64,000 nucleotides of DNA from Beverwykella pulmonaria (GCA_001599595.1 BCHH01000013.1:168543-232542); one strand, 5' to 3'; counted from the stretch's first letter, positions 32,857 through 47,637 are shown. The notes: a model not told the origin generated them from the letters alone. Numbers and translations: made by a program.

Positions 32857-34625
32857 AAGCATCTTGCGTATTCTCTTTCAGACTGGGGTTTTTTACTGGC
32901 TGGTAGACTGATTGATCGAGGTGAGTGAGGTATAGCACAGCCAAAATTTCAGGATGCATAACTAACGTAGCTTAGCATCTCTCCCGCAAGCCATCGAGAC
33001 TGTTCGTCTTCAAATATTCTCGAAGCACTATACTTACTCCCTGCACATTCTGCATCGCTGTTTTCTGGTTACCGTCTGAGCTTCAACCAACTGGCTGTTC
33101 GTCAGTGGCGAGTTCATCATCATTACCCTTGTTTTCCTCTATCGGTGATGTGCTTCAAAGATCGAGAGAGGACTCACAAGACTAATTATTAATATAATGA
33201 TAACGCACACGTCCAACAACACCATATACCACCAAAGTCATTTGATCTATCAGAAGGGCGAAATTCAATACAAACAAAAGAAGAGGCTCTGCTCATAAAC
33301 CACCAAACGGAGAAATCTCCCAAACAGTCCAAACACTCAGGCTGCAGTGTCAGAAGGTTTGTCTTTGTTTTAATTATTGAGAAGGAAACTATGGTAAAGG
33401 TTGATGATTTCTCGCTGATCTAGTTCGTGAGTCCTTCAGTCTCAGAACACGATGGTGACAGGAAAGGCAGAAACCACCACTTGAATACATGCTGGGCGTT
33501 GAGTCGATCATACGGGGTGCTATGAGTTGCTCGATATTAGGAAACGCGCCATCGATAGGCAAAGAGCCAGTGTTACCGGGTCTAGAATCCGGAACAGTCG
33601 GATGGCTATTTATGAAAACCGCCCTCTTACGTCTCAAAATAACCATTCTATAATTTCTATTCACAAAGGGGGGAGGGGAAAGGGCTCTGTAATAACGTGC
33701 AACACAGTACTATATCACTAGCTTGGCGACAGGTGAGGTCCTTCCAGCACGACACGACATTGAGATGATTGATATGTTGATTATCGGTTGGCATTGAGAG
33801 ACGGACTTAGGGCAGGAGACACCAATGACTTTGGATTTATTAAGCCCAGGGAGGCCTATCAGTACGAGGTCGATGTTGATGTGGGGGAGAAGCTCTTGCA
33901 GTTTTGTAGGCTGTTGGATTCACGTGTCTTTGGTGACGGATGGGTATGACTGATGTGCGAGGGAGCCTGGTCGTAAGTACAGGGCAGCTAATCGCGTTGC
34001 GAGTTAGCAGACGTTTATAGCGTTGAGTTTCAACCCACAGGCGCTGGCCAGACTGCCGTTGCCGTCATACTAACAATATTAAAGGATCAATACACGCGAT
34101 GAAGATGTATGCAATGAATTGGGACAGTGGAGATGGGCGGGGTCATAGGTTGTCAACCCAGAGGAAATAATTTGGCTACTAAACTGGAAGAACAAACTGC
34201 TCCCCCTCTTCGTCGATGCACCGATGTGAGGCATGGCTGCCCCCCAAACCGTCAAAATACACAACCATTTGGAATACAAGGGAGACGGTGAAGCAACCTA
34301 ATCTAATTGGAGAATTCTACTACTTTTTCTTCTGTGCAAGATGGAAAGGAGTCACAGTTGGCAACCCCGCTAGGTTGTATGCGCGACAAAGGTATCCTTG
34401 ACGTTATCACATGTGGATGCTGGTACCTGCATTGATGAACGGTCACATTTGATCAGACGGCCCCCGATGATCCGGGCGTATCTCGAATATTTCACTACGA
34501 CGAGACGGCGCTGGCTGGAATTCCTGGCGAAGTTTCAAACGGAATGATTGAGCATCACATAGCAATGTTGCCCGTACGATTGCATATCCTGACCAGCGGG
34601 GATAGTCTGCTTTCTCCAAAACTAT
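32857..34625. other. Gene-poor stretch with one possible coding remnant
   Basis: No complete gene. At about 33771-33951 (plus) a frame of some 60 codons reads DYRLALRDGLRAG, NDFGFIKPREAYQYEVDVDV and LLQFCRLLDSRVFGDGWV. This looks protein-like but has no start and is preceded by stops. It is probably a relic exon. The remainder shows nothing recognisable. Confidence 0.35.
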
Positions 34626-36280
34626 TCACACCGCGTCCATGGTTGCACGCGTTGTTAATCTAAAAAAAGTGAGCGATGAGGCAATGCTTCGGCTGGGGAA
34701 AGAAGCATACCGCTCGTTTTTGTTCCCGAGTTTGGAGATCTGTAAAAAGGCATCAACCCCGAAACCTTCGAGACTGTGTATTTCGAGGCTCCCAGCCCAA
34801 TACTCTATAACCTCATTGTTAAAAAAATTTTCACGACGATTGATTTCGCAGGACAAGACTTACCAGAATACACTCTGGACATGGGCAGTCCAATGCCTAG
34901 GCGGAGATCTGGCGGACGGCTCGTTAATGATGATAGAGAGCCATGTTGCTGACCAGAGTCGCTGTACTTTGATTTCTTCGCATGCTTCTTGTGATGCCCA
35001 TGGTGGTCACCATCCGGAACATGCAGCTCTTGCATGGTGCCGAGCAGCTTGGGAACTCTCGCTAGATTCTCGAGTCTCCTCTCTCGACGAGGGCCTTTGC
35101 TGAAGCTCCAGAGATGCGGGAGGACCTCATTTGGGATACCACCGCCCTGGTCCGATATTCGAATAATAACATGCTGCGGCGTCTCGCAAATCAGGACTTC
35201 GATTGGGGGCGGCTTGGCATCTTTAAACTTTCTCTGTTCGATGACGGCTTGTATAGAGTTTCGCAGCAGTTCACCGACAATATATTCTAGGTGGCTTAGA
35301 ATATACGGGAAGGTGGCCTCTAGGTGCCCATAGATGTTAATCTCGGGCATGTTAGTATGCGCGCCATGAGCGCGCTTCACCAATTCTTGGGTCGTCTTTC
35401 CGCAACGCTCCACGATTTCTTTGGCATTGCATCGTAGAAAAATCTCGCCTACCGCTTCGGCATTGGGGTCATGGGTTGGCTGGGCGTTGGGGAAATGCCA
35501 AGGCGAGTTAAACGTCTCCGTGAGCGCAAGGTGCTGCTCCGCGATGACTCGTCGCGATATCCGCTGCGTGTGCATTAGAGAAAAGCGTCGTCTGTGCGCA
35601 GGTGGGGAGTCGTACTGATCTCAGCATGGTGTTCATGAACTTGTCGGTCTCGTCAGGCTTCATGAGCCCGCGCACCTCGAGCACGCCAATGGCCAATCTG
35701 GGTATAACGGTCGCATGCTCCTTGAGTGTGTCCTCCAGCACCTTGCAGTACTTGTCATTGTCTTCCAGGGTCCGTATTTCGGGAAAGCGGCGAAAGCGCT
35801 CGAAGGCCCTCAGATAGAGCTCATACACGTGGGCAAGATGGGGGTTCGCGACCACTACGTAGGGCAGCGTCTGAATGTCACGCAAGCGGTGCGCTATCCT
35901 GCAACGTCTCAGCATGGGCATACGGCAGCATCACAGAGGTCTGTAGCACCTCGTCGGCAGCTCGAGCCTGCAGTAATTCGCCGAGTCAAGCAGGCGAGAC
36001 TCTGTCAAGCTCCGGCCAAAGAAGGTCAATTGTCGAAGACTTATCGGGCGCGCTTCCCGCTGGACCCATCTACAAGGCGCGGTCAACCAGGTGCGCTGAA
36101 AACGGGAGAAAATGAGGAGCTATACTCGTCGAGGGCGGACGACGGCCTCCACGCGGGTGCCACCGCAGCCGCATGGTCGCGCCTCTTGGACACAATGGGA
36201 TATACACGATAGCCGGAAGCTCTATCACGGGCTCTGAGATGCCTTGCGCATGTCCAGAGAGTGGTCCGGCCCGGATTCAT
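34626..36280 (-). CDS. Mitochondrial pyruvate/branched-chain 2-oxoacid dehydrogenase kinase
   Basis: GHKL-fold Ser kinase of the PDK/BCKDK family, which phosphorylates and inactivates E1 of a mitochondrial 2-oxoacid dehydrogenase. Six exons: 36280-36126, 36069-35950, 35898-35616, 35563-34864, 34804-34711 and 34659-34626; 461 aa, all junctions in frame. The last intron (51 nt) could be read through, but splicing gives the expected NERLTTRATMDAV end. The Arg-rich N-terminus (TCARHLRARDRASGYR) fits mitochondrial targeting. The helical domain has LRQLTFFGRSLTESRLLDSA and RIAHRLRDIQTLPY. ATP-binding boxes are E284..N288 (EYIVGELLRNS), D324-QGGG and GIGLPMSR (409-416). A His/Lys-rich insert lies in the ATP-lid region at about 367-390. 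It diverges from the deubiquitinase gene. Confidence 0.93.
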
Positions 36281-36960
36281 GGCTGGGGCAGCTTGGGTTG
36301 AGTCGGTGGAAAGGTCAGATCATGCTGAGCCAAAGTTTGGCACATGAAGGCCGAAAGAAGAATACGGCGGAGGGGTCCAACAGCAGCGCAGCGATTGCAC
36401 GACGGAGCACTGGCATACAGACTCGCAAGCCGTGTGAGGTGAATGGGGTGTCCGGGCTAGGCGTCGTTTGCATGCAGCAAGCGGCCTACGATGGGGAGAA
36501 CGAGGCTCTCCCCACGTTCTTGGTTGCCCCGACGCATGACGTGCGGAGGCGGGCGGCGGTTGGACTTCATTCTGCCAAGCCCAGGTGCTGGCCGTTGTGG
36601 ATGGCCTTTCGCCGCCGTGAAGGAATGCTCGCCGCCCGCTCGACTATAGATCGCCTCGCAGAATTCGCAGCTTCTGTGCGCCCCAATTTCCTTCTGCAGA
36701 CGTTCCGCTTCTGGTCTGCAGGCCCCATTCGTCATTGTCCAGTGCTCGCACCTCCGCCACCTTTTAGCGAGCACCTCCCGACCGAACCCAGCACCTCCTA
36801 CATACAGACCCAGCTCTCCCCATATTTCCTCGCTACGCGGCGACTGGCGCACTGCTTCACTTCGTTGCCCTCCGCGAGAGCGCCCGGCGTAGCCCCTCGA
36901 CTGCCCCCGTTCGAGCCTTTTTCTTTCTCGTGCTCCCGCGCACCCGCCACCGCCGAAGCC
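36281..36960. promoter_or_regulatory. Divergent promoter between the mitochondrial kinase and the deubiquitinase genes
   Basis: 680 bp between two starts, GC-rich for an intergenic stretch, so long open frames occur on both strands by chance. I see no motif supporting a third gene. Confidence 0.5.
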
Positions 36961-40700
<3,740 letters not shown>

Positions 40701-41202
40701 GAGCTTTCATGCAAATGCGGGCATGTGTAGGTTACTGTGGAAGAAATATCTTGATGATTTTGGGGGTGCGGGCGTAAGGCGACCACACATGGCGAGGCGG
40801 TTTGTTTACCTACCACGCTTAGAGCGCTTCTATGCATAACTAGAAACACGGCGCATCCCTATCAGGCACTTCGCTGTAGCTACTGCCTTGGTATATACAG
40901 TACGGGCATCGCGGGGATGTTGGCATGGCACAGATGGAGTAGGTGTAGATGGCGGGGACGAGGACTGGTTGGATGCTAGTGGGAATTGGTATGTGTGTAA
41001 GGTCGGCATAATGGAAAATAAGGAAACAAATGCATGGAATCAAGGTCGGAAGGAGTCGTCAGTATTAAGTTGTTGAGAGTTACGCCTGTACTGTTGATGT
41101 GATTGGCCAATGGTGCCCCTGTCCGGAAAAACGTTCGCCGATCTCGACAGCTGTACTTCGCGATCCTGGCGTGTCCTACCCAAGCCAACACCACCACCTA
41201 AG
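40701..41202. other. Intergenic: deubiquitinase 3' region and p24 promoter
   Basis: 502 bp, no supported gene or repeat. Both flanking genes are on the plus strand. Confidence 0.5.
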
Positions 41203-42018
41203 ATGCGGACGTTCTTCGCTTTCGCCAGCCTGTTGGCCTGCTTCACGTCGGCTGTCTATGCGACAGCCCTCACATACCAGCTTGGCGCCAACGAGAAAGC
41301 ATGCTTCTTCGCCAATGTCGACCACCAGGGGATCAAGGTCGCTTTCTACTTTGCTGTACGTAGATTCAGCCCTCTCTGCTACCGCAGGCTTTCCGGCTTT
41401 CCGATCGTACATCGCAAGCTCAATTACTGCGCTGGTTATACATTCCATTACTAAGGCTAATTCCACAACCTCAGGTCCAATCCGGCGGCTCCTTCGACGT
41501 CGATTACTCTGTAACAGGCCCTACTGAGAAAGTCATACTAGACGGCACAAAAGAGCGACAGGGCGACTTCGTCTTCACGGCGAACGATGTCGGGGAGTAC
41601 CGCTTCTGCTTCAACAACGAGATGTCGACGTTTGCAGAGAAGATGGTGGATTTCGAGATCGCCGTACGCCTCTTACCCACTTCTCCCTCCTCCAGTCCAT
41701 ACCATAATGCTAAGTCTAAATGTGCAGGTCGAAAACGAAAACCGCGCCCAGCTCCCCTCCAAGCAAGGCTCCTCTCCCGAGCAAACCACCGTCCTCGAAG
41801 AATCCATCATCAAGCTGTCCGCCCAGCTGTCGACCATTTCGCGCAACCAAAAGTACTTCCGGACTAGAGAGAACAGGAATTTTAGCACTGTGAGGAGTAC
41901 GGAGCGCAGGATCTTCAATTTTAGCTTGATGGAGGGCGCACTCATGGTTACAATGGCCGGGCTGCAGGTGTTCATTGTGCGCTTCTTTTTCCAGGGCGCG
42001 AGGAAGGGATACGTATGA
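41203..42018 (+). CDS. p24/EMP24 family cargo receptor (GOLD domain)
   Basis: Type I membrane protein of COPII/COPI vesicles that sorts cargo, notably GPI proteins, between ER and Golgi. Exons 41203-41355, 41475-41663 and 41728-42018; 210 aa, phase-0 introns of 119 and 64 nt. Signal peptide at 1-20 (FFAFASLLACFTSAVYA). The GOLD domain has the paired cysteines (EKACFFANV and YRFCFNNEM) and the VGEYRFCF motif. A coiled coil follows (EESIIKLSAQLSTISRNQKYFRT), then the transmembrane segment (MEGALMVTMAGLQVFIVRFF). The short cytosolic tail FFFQGARKGYV has the Phe pair and basic residues used for COPII/COPI binding. The GPI-anchored GH72 enzyme in this window is a plausible kind of cargo, though that is inference. 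Confidence 0.93.
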
Positions 42019-42803
42019 ATGATGTTACGCACATTGGAGAAGATTGGGGATGGATTGCGAAGGAAGGAAAAGAGAAAGCACCTTGTACACTGTGTGGCGC
42101 TACGGAGCTACGATCGTGTACTGATACGGACGGCATTATTCTAGGGTTTGGGATTCAAGATTAGGGGGTATGCATGCAACTGAAAGTATTAGCACTTGCT
42201 GACGCCGTTTGTGGAAAATTACAGTAACTTTCAACTTGTGATGTTAAGTCGCTGGCTAACGCTGTGACTGAAGGCAGTTTTGGGCGTTGCTGGAAGATGA
42301 TGCTCCCGCCATCACCGGAATAAGTGATCGAAACCTAGCAACGGTGCCGTTGTCTAAATGAAGTATCTCTACGCTACAGTATTCTCCTCGTGCTACCGGT
42401 CTGCATATGTCCATGAGCGTCATGGGCCAACTGAAGTAGCAGGACACTCACATGGCTCTTTCACCCCGTTCTGCACCTCGCGTCGAGCACAGCAACAGCA
42501 ACCTCAAACGCACTCCCACATTCTCCGAACCCTCGTATAATACCACCCCGCCCTCTCCCAGTCGCCCTGCCCGTGCACATTCACACAAGCTACACATCTT
42601 CTGACTGACTGGTGATACCCTCTCATCTTCACTCTTACTTCTCCGTCAACGCACCTCCCTTCACCTCCGCGCCGACGCAACCTACCTTTCTCGCAGTATC
42701 AGAAACCATAAAGTCGTTCCGCCGCTACTACACGCCATCAGTACCACAGTAGCCTCTAATAGACGTTATCGAACAACCAGTCACTGCGGCTAATACAGGC
42801 CTC
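42019..42803. other. Intergenic
   Basis: 785 bp without a supported gene. The last 250 bp are C-rich and pyrimidine-rich (about 42540-42720), as in fungal promoters, leading to the gene at 42804. Confidence 0.5.
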
Positions 42804-44003
42804 ATGAGGCCTCCGGAGCGTATAAGTCGTGGGACGCTGCCGACAAGGTTTGAGGAGGGTGGGGCGGAGAGTGTTCAGCTTCAGCATGAAGCTCGCTCTC
42901 TGGTGGATCGTCAAACCAAGGTTGGTCAGAACGGGGTTAGGATGGGCGGATATGAGAACGGGAATGGGGGCGTGCGGAACGTAAACGAGCACGACAGCAA
43001 GGAACAGGATAGCAATCGGATACCGGTGCTGGGTGTCAATGTGAACCAAAACGAAGGCTTCGTATACCATCCCAGCAACTTCGAAGGGCACACCGATCAC
43101 AGCGGAAGAACGGTGCCTCATAAGGCAAATCAGGACCAGGAACCCACTACCTGCCAACAGGAATGTCAAGCCAAGATGAGTAAGCCGACACCAGCAGTGG
43201 AGGTGGAGGAGGGATATGCAATTACATCGCGAGACCTTGAACGTTTGAATCGCACACATGCTCAGAATCTTGGGGCTGCATTACTGGCTTCGACACCGAA
43301 TCATGGCACGATATTAAAACATACCCTTAACCTCTCGTCCTCTTACTTCGACAAAGGTCCTCTCCCCAAAAAGCACTTTCCCCTCCCTCCTGGCAGCGTA
43401 GGATCAAATGCGGTTTCCAAAAACTTCATCACTCCTCCCATTGGCCAATTCCCACCACCCGCATCAAACGTGTCGATTTCACGCTCAACGAATTCCGCCA
43501 CATCTGCCCTCAAGAAGACAGATGTAGACTACCATCTCGAAGCTCTAAATCGCGGCGTACAACTCAGCAAGATAGAACTCGGGCACGGCGGCGTGTGCCT
43601 CGTCAGTCTGTGGGATGGCAGCTTCGTGCAAGTGCCGCCGAAACGGAAGTACAACATTGCCAAATACACCCTCCCAGATGCACTTGAACAAGTGACAAGC
43701 GCCAACTTCATCGTTCTCTCTGGCTCTTTGGAGCATAAGGAGAACACATTTCTGAAGCCGACACGGTTTAGCGCCCCGTCGAACGCTTTCAACCCTAACA
43801 CTCCCACGCCTGGCGGCGTCGCGGAGTGGGAAGAAAACGGGAGCTATAGTCTACCTCCCCCACACCCGAATGACTTCGTTTACTGCACCGTCGATGAAGA
43901 TGGCGGGCTGCGAGCTTCCAACCCCGAGGTGGTTACGAATGAGTTTGCGGAGTTGATGTGGTTGATGAAAGTGCATGATAAGAGACGTGGCGAATGCAGG
44001 TGA
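42804..44003 (+). CDS. Unrecognised protein, 399 aa
   Basis: A single long ATG-started frame. The N-terminal 130 residues are polar and low in hydrophobics (Gln, Asn, Gly rich), so probably disordered. A more structured part follows: SRDLERLNRTHAQNLGAAL and the segment LEALNRGVQLSKIELGHGGV with SLWDGSFVQVPPKRKYNIAKY, then a C-terminal HPNDFVYCTVDEDGGLRA and FAELMWLMKVHDKRR. I recognise no family and see no signal peptide, membrane helix or catalytic motif. The antisense frame at 43259-42756 is a shadow. Composition and the lack of stops make it a likely gene; the function is unknown. Confidence 0.7.
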   Translation: MRPPERISRGTLPTRFEEGGAESVQLQHEARSLVDRQTKVGQNGVRMGGYENGNGGVRNVNEHDSKEQDSNRIPVLGVNVNQNEGFVYHPSNFEGHTDHSGRTVPHKANQDQEPTTCQQECQAKMSKPTPAVEVEEGYAITSRDLERLNRTHAQNLGAALLASTPNHGTILKHTLNLSSSYFDKGPLPKKHFPLPPGSVGSNAVSKNFITPPIGQFPPPASNVSISRSTNSATSALKKTDVDYHLEALNRGVQLSKIELGHGGVCLVSLWDGSFVQVPPKRKYNIAKYTLPDALEQVTSANFIVLSGSLEHKENTFLKPTRFSAPSNAFNPNTPTPGGVAEWEENGSYSLPPPHPNDFVYCTVDEDGGLRASNPEVVTNEFAELMWLMKVHDKRRGECR

Positions 44004-44409
44004 ATAAAAACAAAGCCTTTATACAAATTCAATAACTTTTTGCAAGGCCTTAGTTGGAAACCTTGCGCAGTCCCTACGGGCTGTTACTCTCCTGGCTTGT
44101 AAGAACTGCACTGATCTTTTATCTGGAATATAGATATGTGGAGAGTGGGTGTGATCTAAATAGATTCAGGCAGACAGATCCATCCAGCGTAGTCAACTGT
44201 ACGTAGTACGCTACTGTTTGGCCCTTTTTGTGCCTGCCGCTTCTCAGATTGTTAGTACGTTCGTACGTAAAGGGTGAATTAAAAGGCAAGTACGTAGCGT
44301 AAAAGTAACGTATGCTACATTTATATGTTACGCCTTAAAGTGAGAAGAAGTTGCGTTTAAAATTAAGGGTGTACTAGGCTTACTAAGAGTCGGTTTTTAA
44401 CAATTAACG
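44004..44409. other. AT-rich intergenic DNA at the edge of the repeat island
   Basis: No gene. The sequence becomes AT-rich with recurring TACGTA/GTTACG words from 44200 on, which may be decayed repeat sequence. Confidence 0.4.
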
Positions 44410-45205
44410 TAAGTGTTACGAACAGCACTAAAAATAAAAACTGGGAACCAAGCAAAGGTGCAGAAGGATGGATGAGGTTTCCAGAGGCAGGACCCGAGAA
44501 TTACAGTAACGCAAGAGGCTCTTGCAGAGTGGTTTAGTCTTATATCTTATAACTACTGTGTAACGGGCAGCAATTTAAACAGAGAGCTGAAAGCGGGTTG
44601 TATTACAAGGTAACTAGGTGCCGAGATGAGGTAACTCGGCAGGCGTGGTTATACTGTACTGTATTGCATATACGAAATAAGTGAGGTCATGTGATGGGGC
44701 CGTCACACACCGTTCAAAATCGGCCTGAACTACAAAGCTTGCCTTCATCTTCGAAACCTAACCTCAACAACATTAAACCTTCCCCTTCATTGCTGAGTGT
44801 AGTAAGAAAGGGGAGGAGTGTGACGACTTTGTCACATGACCTCGCTTATTCCGTGCAGATAACCATGCTGCCGAGTTACCTCATCTCGGCACCTAGTTAC
44901 CTTGTAATACAAACTCGCTTTCAGCTCTCTGCTCAAATAGCTGCCCGTCACACAGTATTTATAAGATGTAAGGCTGAACCACTTGCGGGAGAGTAACAAC
45001 AATTTATTTTTAATAAATTGCTTAACTTACTATGTAGAGTTGACTACAAAGAAAGATAATATTTAAGGAGATCCTCCACCATATGCTCTCACTCTCGCCA
45101 CCAATCACGTGACTTTAGCTGCGTCATGCTGCCTCTGGAAGCCTCATCCATCCTTCTATACCTTTGCTTGGTTTATAGCACTTATCTTTGGTGCTATTTG
45201 TAACA
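44410..45205. repeat. Imperfect long inverted repeat (foldback-like element or two opposed LTR/MITE copies)
   Basis: The left arm (about 44410-44712) and right arm (about 44813-45205) are reverse complements over most of their length, with about 100 bp between them. Outer arms share ACCAAGCAAAGGT and GAAGGATGGATGAGG; inner arms share GTATTACAAGGTAACTAGG, TGCCGAGATGAGGTAACTC and GAGGTCATGTGA. About 110 bp near 45002-45110 have no partner on the left. Many differences are transitions. Each arm also contains the small palindrome TGCCGAG...CTCGGCA. No coding sequence lies inside. Confidence 0.8.
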
Positions 45206-45435
45206 TAGAGACGCTTTCTGTTCAAATATATGAGAAGGGCCATTCATGGTTGCGTCCCAATCGCTTCACATTGGTACTCTCCAACCAGCACTTCATTATC
45301 AATAGTATTAGACAAAGAAATTAGACTGCGCAAAGAGGTTAGAGAGTTTTTGACCATTTTAGACGCTTGAAAGATCCTCTCTACTTGATTGAATTGACTA
45401 TAGAAAAACAATGATCTAATAGTAAATACACCGGT

Positions 45436-47637
45436 CTAGTGGAAGATGAGCCTGGCAGCGATAATATCATCATCTATTCTTCTAATATGACGAAGCGTGC
45501 TGGCCTTTCCAAATGATCGCTTTCTCTTTGGATTCTCGACGGATGACGGAAGTATTCGCAGCGGACTGACAAAGACGGCCCGCTCAAAATCAATCACCAT
45601 CACTTGACCTGATTCGCTGTTCCAAAGCGCATTCGCTTCGCGGATATCACTATGAACCACTCCCAAAGAGTGAATAGCAAGCACCGCGCTGACCAGTTCT
45701 TGGATCCGCTTCTGCCGTGCGTCCTCCGCAATACCATCACCGATGCGCTCCCCACCCCAGGAAAGGAACATCATGTGGATGACACGGACCTGGAAGTCGT
45801 AGTAGTATGGCCGGTTAAGGTCCACTGACCCTAGAAAGACTGGCACGCAGATGCCTTGAAGGGGCTCAAGCCGTCGGTAGACCATCGCTTCATGTTTTAG
45901 ATCCTCCACGAACGCAAGAACCGTTCCTTTGGCGATGACCGTGTAGCCGTAAGCGCCTAGCGTAACTTTGAACATGATTCCTCGTGCACCTTGCTTCCAC
46001 AGAGGTTCAATGTTATCGTCCAAATTCCGCTCGAGCTGCTCGTGTAGAAGACGTAGCCAGGTTTTGTGAGTTATGAGATGACTTTGATGAGATTGTCCTC
46101 CGCGGTGAATCGAGACATTTGGACAGTTTTCATCAAAGGGACTTCCTCGAACCAACCCAAGAAGGCACGCTTGAGTGCAGTATGGACGTGTCTGACCGCC
46201 AGAAACGGATGAACCCGAGCGACCACCCCCCTGTGGTAGCCTGGCAGCCGTTGGCTGTGGTCGGCGCTTTGGTTGAATTGGAGTGTCTGGATTATGAGAC
46301 TCGTCGTCTGATGGGTCAGGCGATTGCGTTTCGTCGGCACCATCGTCTTCTGGGCGACACGCCCTGTATCCCTTCCGAAAGAGGTAAGGGGATCGGTCGA
46401 CGTGCTTGTAGTTCCGCGGCTCGAATGCCGAGGACAGTGGTGTCTCCTTTCGGTCAGTTTCCGGGATAGCACGTAGAATGCTTTCGTAATCTTCCTTCCA
46501 TGTGCGTAGACTTTTGGTCGCTTCTCGACGTACTTCTTGTACGTGACTTGGGGAGGCGAGGGCCAGGAGAGTGAAAGCCAGCACCTGACTAACCGCAGTA
46601 CAGTGACGAGAGTTCTCTGGATGCGCGCGGACTTCCTCACCTGGTTCAGCTAAGTGGTAATAAAGGACATCTGGGCGGTTCCAGTCAATCCTTAGGAAAA
46701 CAAAGGCTTCTCCTGTCGTGACATAGCCATATTCAAGGCCGCCCTCAATCATATAGTGGAAGGTCTGGACAACGGCAGCTGCCGCCAATCTCTCCGAGGT
46801 GAGCTGAAAGATAGCTCCGGCATCTTCGGCGGGAGGCCTTTCAACTCGGTCCACTACCTCAGTGCAAATGTTCATCTCTCGTAGGCCAAGGCGAAGATTT
46901 GGGAGAGTGAGCTTGTGAGGTGCTTTGTACTCCACAACAAAGGCCATTTTGCGCTGTGTTCGGCCACTGTCCTCGTACCTGTAGACACAGATTTGATCTG
47001 CGCGAAGCTGGTGGGGTCCAGGATAACTCCGTTGTCGACCAGGCAGTGGTGTTTGGTTTGCAAGTCTCTCTCTGGGTTCCTCAGCGGCGTCGCTTACACC
47101 GTTTGGATAGTTCTCAAAGATGATTCCCCCTCCGACGTCGAGTTCCTCACTCGCCACCTGAAGTCGTAATTGTTCAACAATCTTTGTCACTGGTGTCTCT
47201 ATCACCTGGTGTTCAAAGATCTCGAGGTGCTTTTCGTTTGCCACCTGCCTAAATCCCTCTCCAAGCGTGCGCAGAAAGTCCAAACTGTCAAAGTCTCGGG
47301 ACTGGTCAGGGTATAAAGAATGGACCTTCCCAAGCATCTCTCTCTGCTGATCTAGGAAGTTCGACCAGGGAGAGAGACGGGTAGGACACCATTTATCCCG
47401 CGGATTGGTGATAGCACCTTTTGAAGTAAGGGTTTTGTCCTGCTCCACTGCGAAGCTCTTGAAGAGAAACTCGTGACATCCATCAATGTACTCGACCAAT
47501 GTAGTTTTTTGTCGCTTTTTCTCTGCTTCGTCGGCGCGTTGTCGCTCTCGCTCTCGCTGCTGTTCAGCTTCGTCGGCGCGTTGCTGCGCCTTCACCAGTT
47601 CGAGTTTCAGACGTTCCAATTCCGATAAAGGATCCAT
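45436..47637 (-). CDS. Nuclease-like (PD-(D/E)XK) plus protein-kinase-like fusion protein, 733 aa
   Basis: Intronless gene between repeats. Residues 1-45 are a charged coiled coil (LVKAQQRADEAEQQRERERQ). Residues about 140-330 contain a candidate restriction-endonuclease-like core: D213 (RADQICVYRY), E236-Y-K238 (FVVEYKAPHKL), then a helix and the strand LEYGYVTTGEAFVFLRI. Residues 430-480 are a disordered linker. The C-terminal part is kinase-like: a possible Lys at 570 (YTVIAKGT), E583 (LKHEAMVYRRL), catalytic loop H662-SD-IREAN669, and D683-F-E in place of DFG. Such nuclease-kinase pairs are known in fungal families related to Crinkler-like effectors and are usually found near transposons, as here. 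Activity and target are unknown. There is no signal peptide. Confidence 0.75.
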   Translation of the reverse strand: MDPLSELERLKLELVKAQQRADEAEQQRERERQRADEAEKKRQKTTLVEYIDGCHEFLFKSFAVEQDKTLTSKGAITNPRDKWCPTRLSPWSNFLDQQREMLGKVHSLYPDQSRDFDSLDFLRTLGEGFRQVANEKHLEIFEHQVIETPVTKIVEQLRLQVASEELDVGGGIIFENYPNGVSDAAEEPRERLANQTPLPGRQRSYPGPHQLRADQICVYRYEDSGRTQRKMAFVVEYKAPHKLTLPNLRLGLREMNICTEVVDRVERPPAEDAGAIFQLTSERLAAAAVVQTFHYMIEGGLEYGYVTTGEAFVFLRIDWNRPDVLYYHLAEPGEEVRAHPENSRHCTAVSQVLAFTLLALASPSHVQEVRREATKSLRTWKEDYESILRAIPETDRKETPLSSAFEPRNYKHVDRSPYLFRKGYRACRPEDDGADETQSPDPSDDESHNPDTPIQPKRRPQPTAARLPQGGGRSGSSVSGGQTRPYCTQACLLGLVRGSPFDENCPNVSIHRGGQSHQSHLITHKTWLRLLHEQLERNLDDNIEPLWKQGARGIMFKVTLGAYGYTVIAKGTVLAFVEDLKHEAMVYRRLEPLQGICVPVFLGSVDLNRPYYYDFQVRVIHMMFLSWGGERIGDGIAEDARQKRIQELVSAVLAIHSLGVVHSDIREANALWNSESGQVMVIDFERAVFVSPLRILPSSVENPKRKRSFGKASTLRHIRRIDDDIIAARLIFH

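Noticed and set aside
42756..43259. 167-codon minus-strand frame
   Set aside because: It lies antisense to the 399-aa gene and its hydrophobic look mirrors the polar composition of the sense strand.
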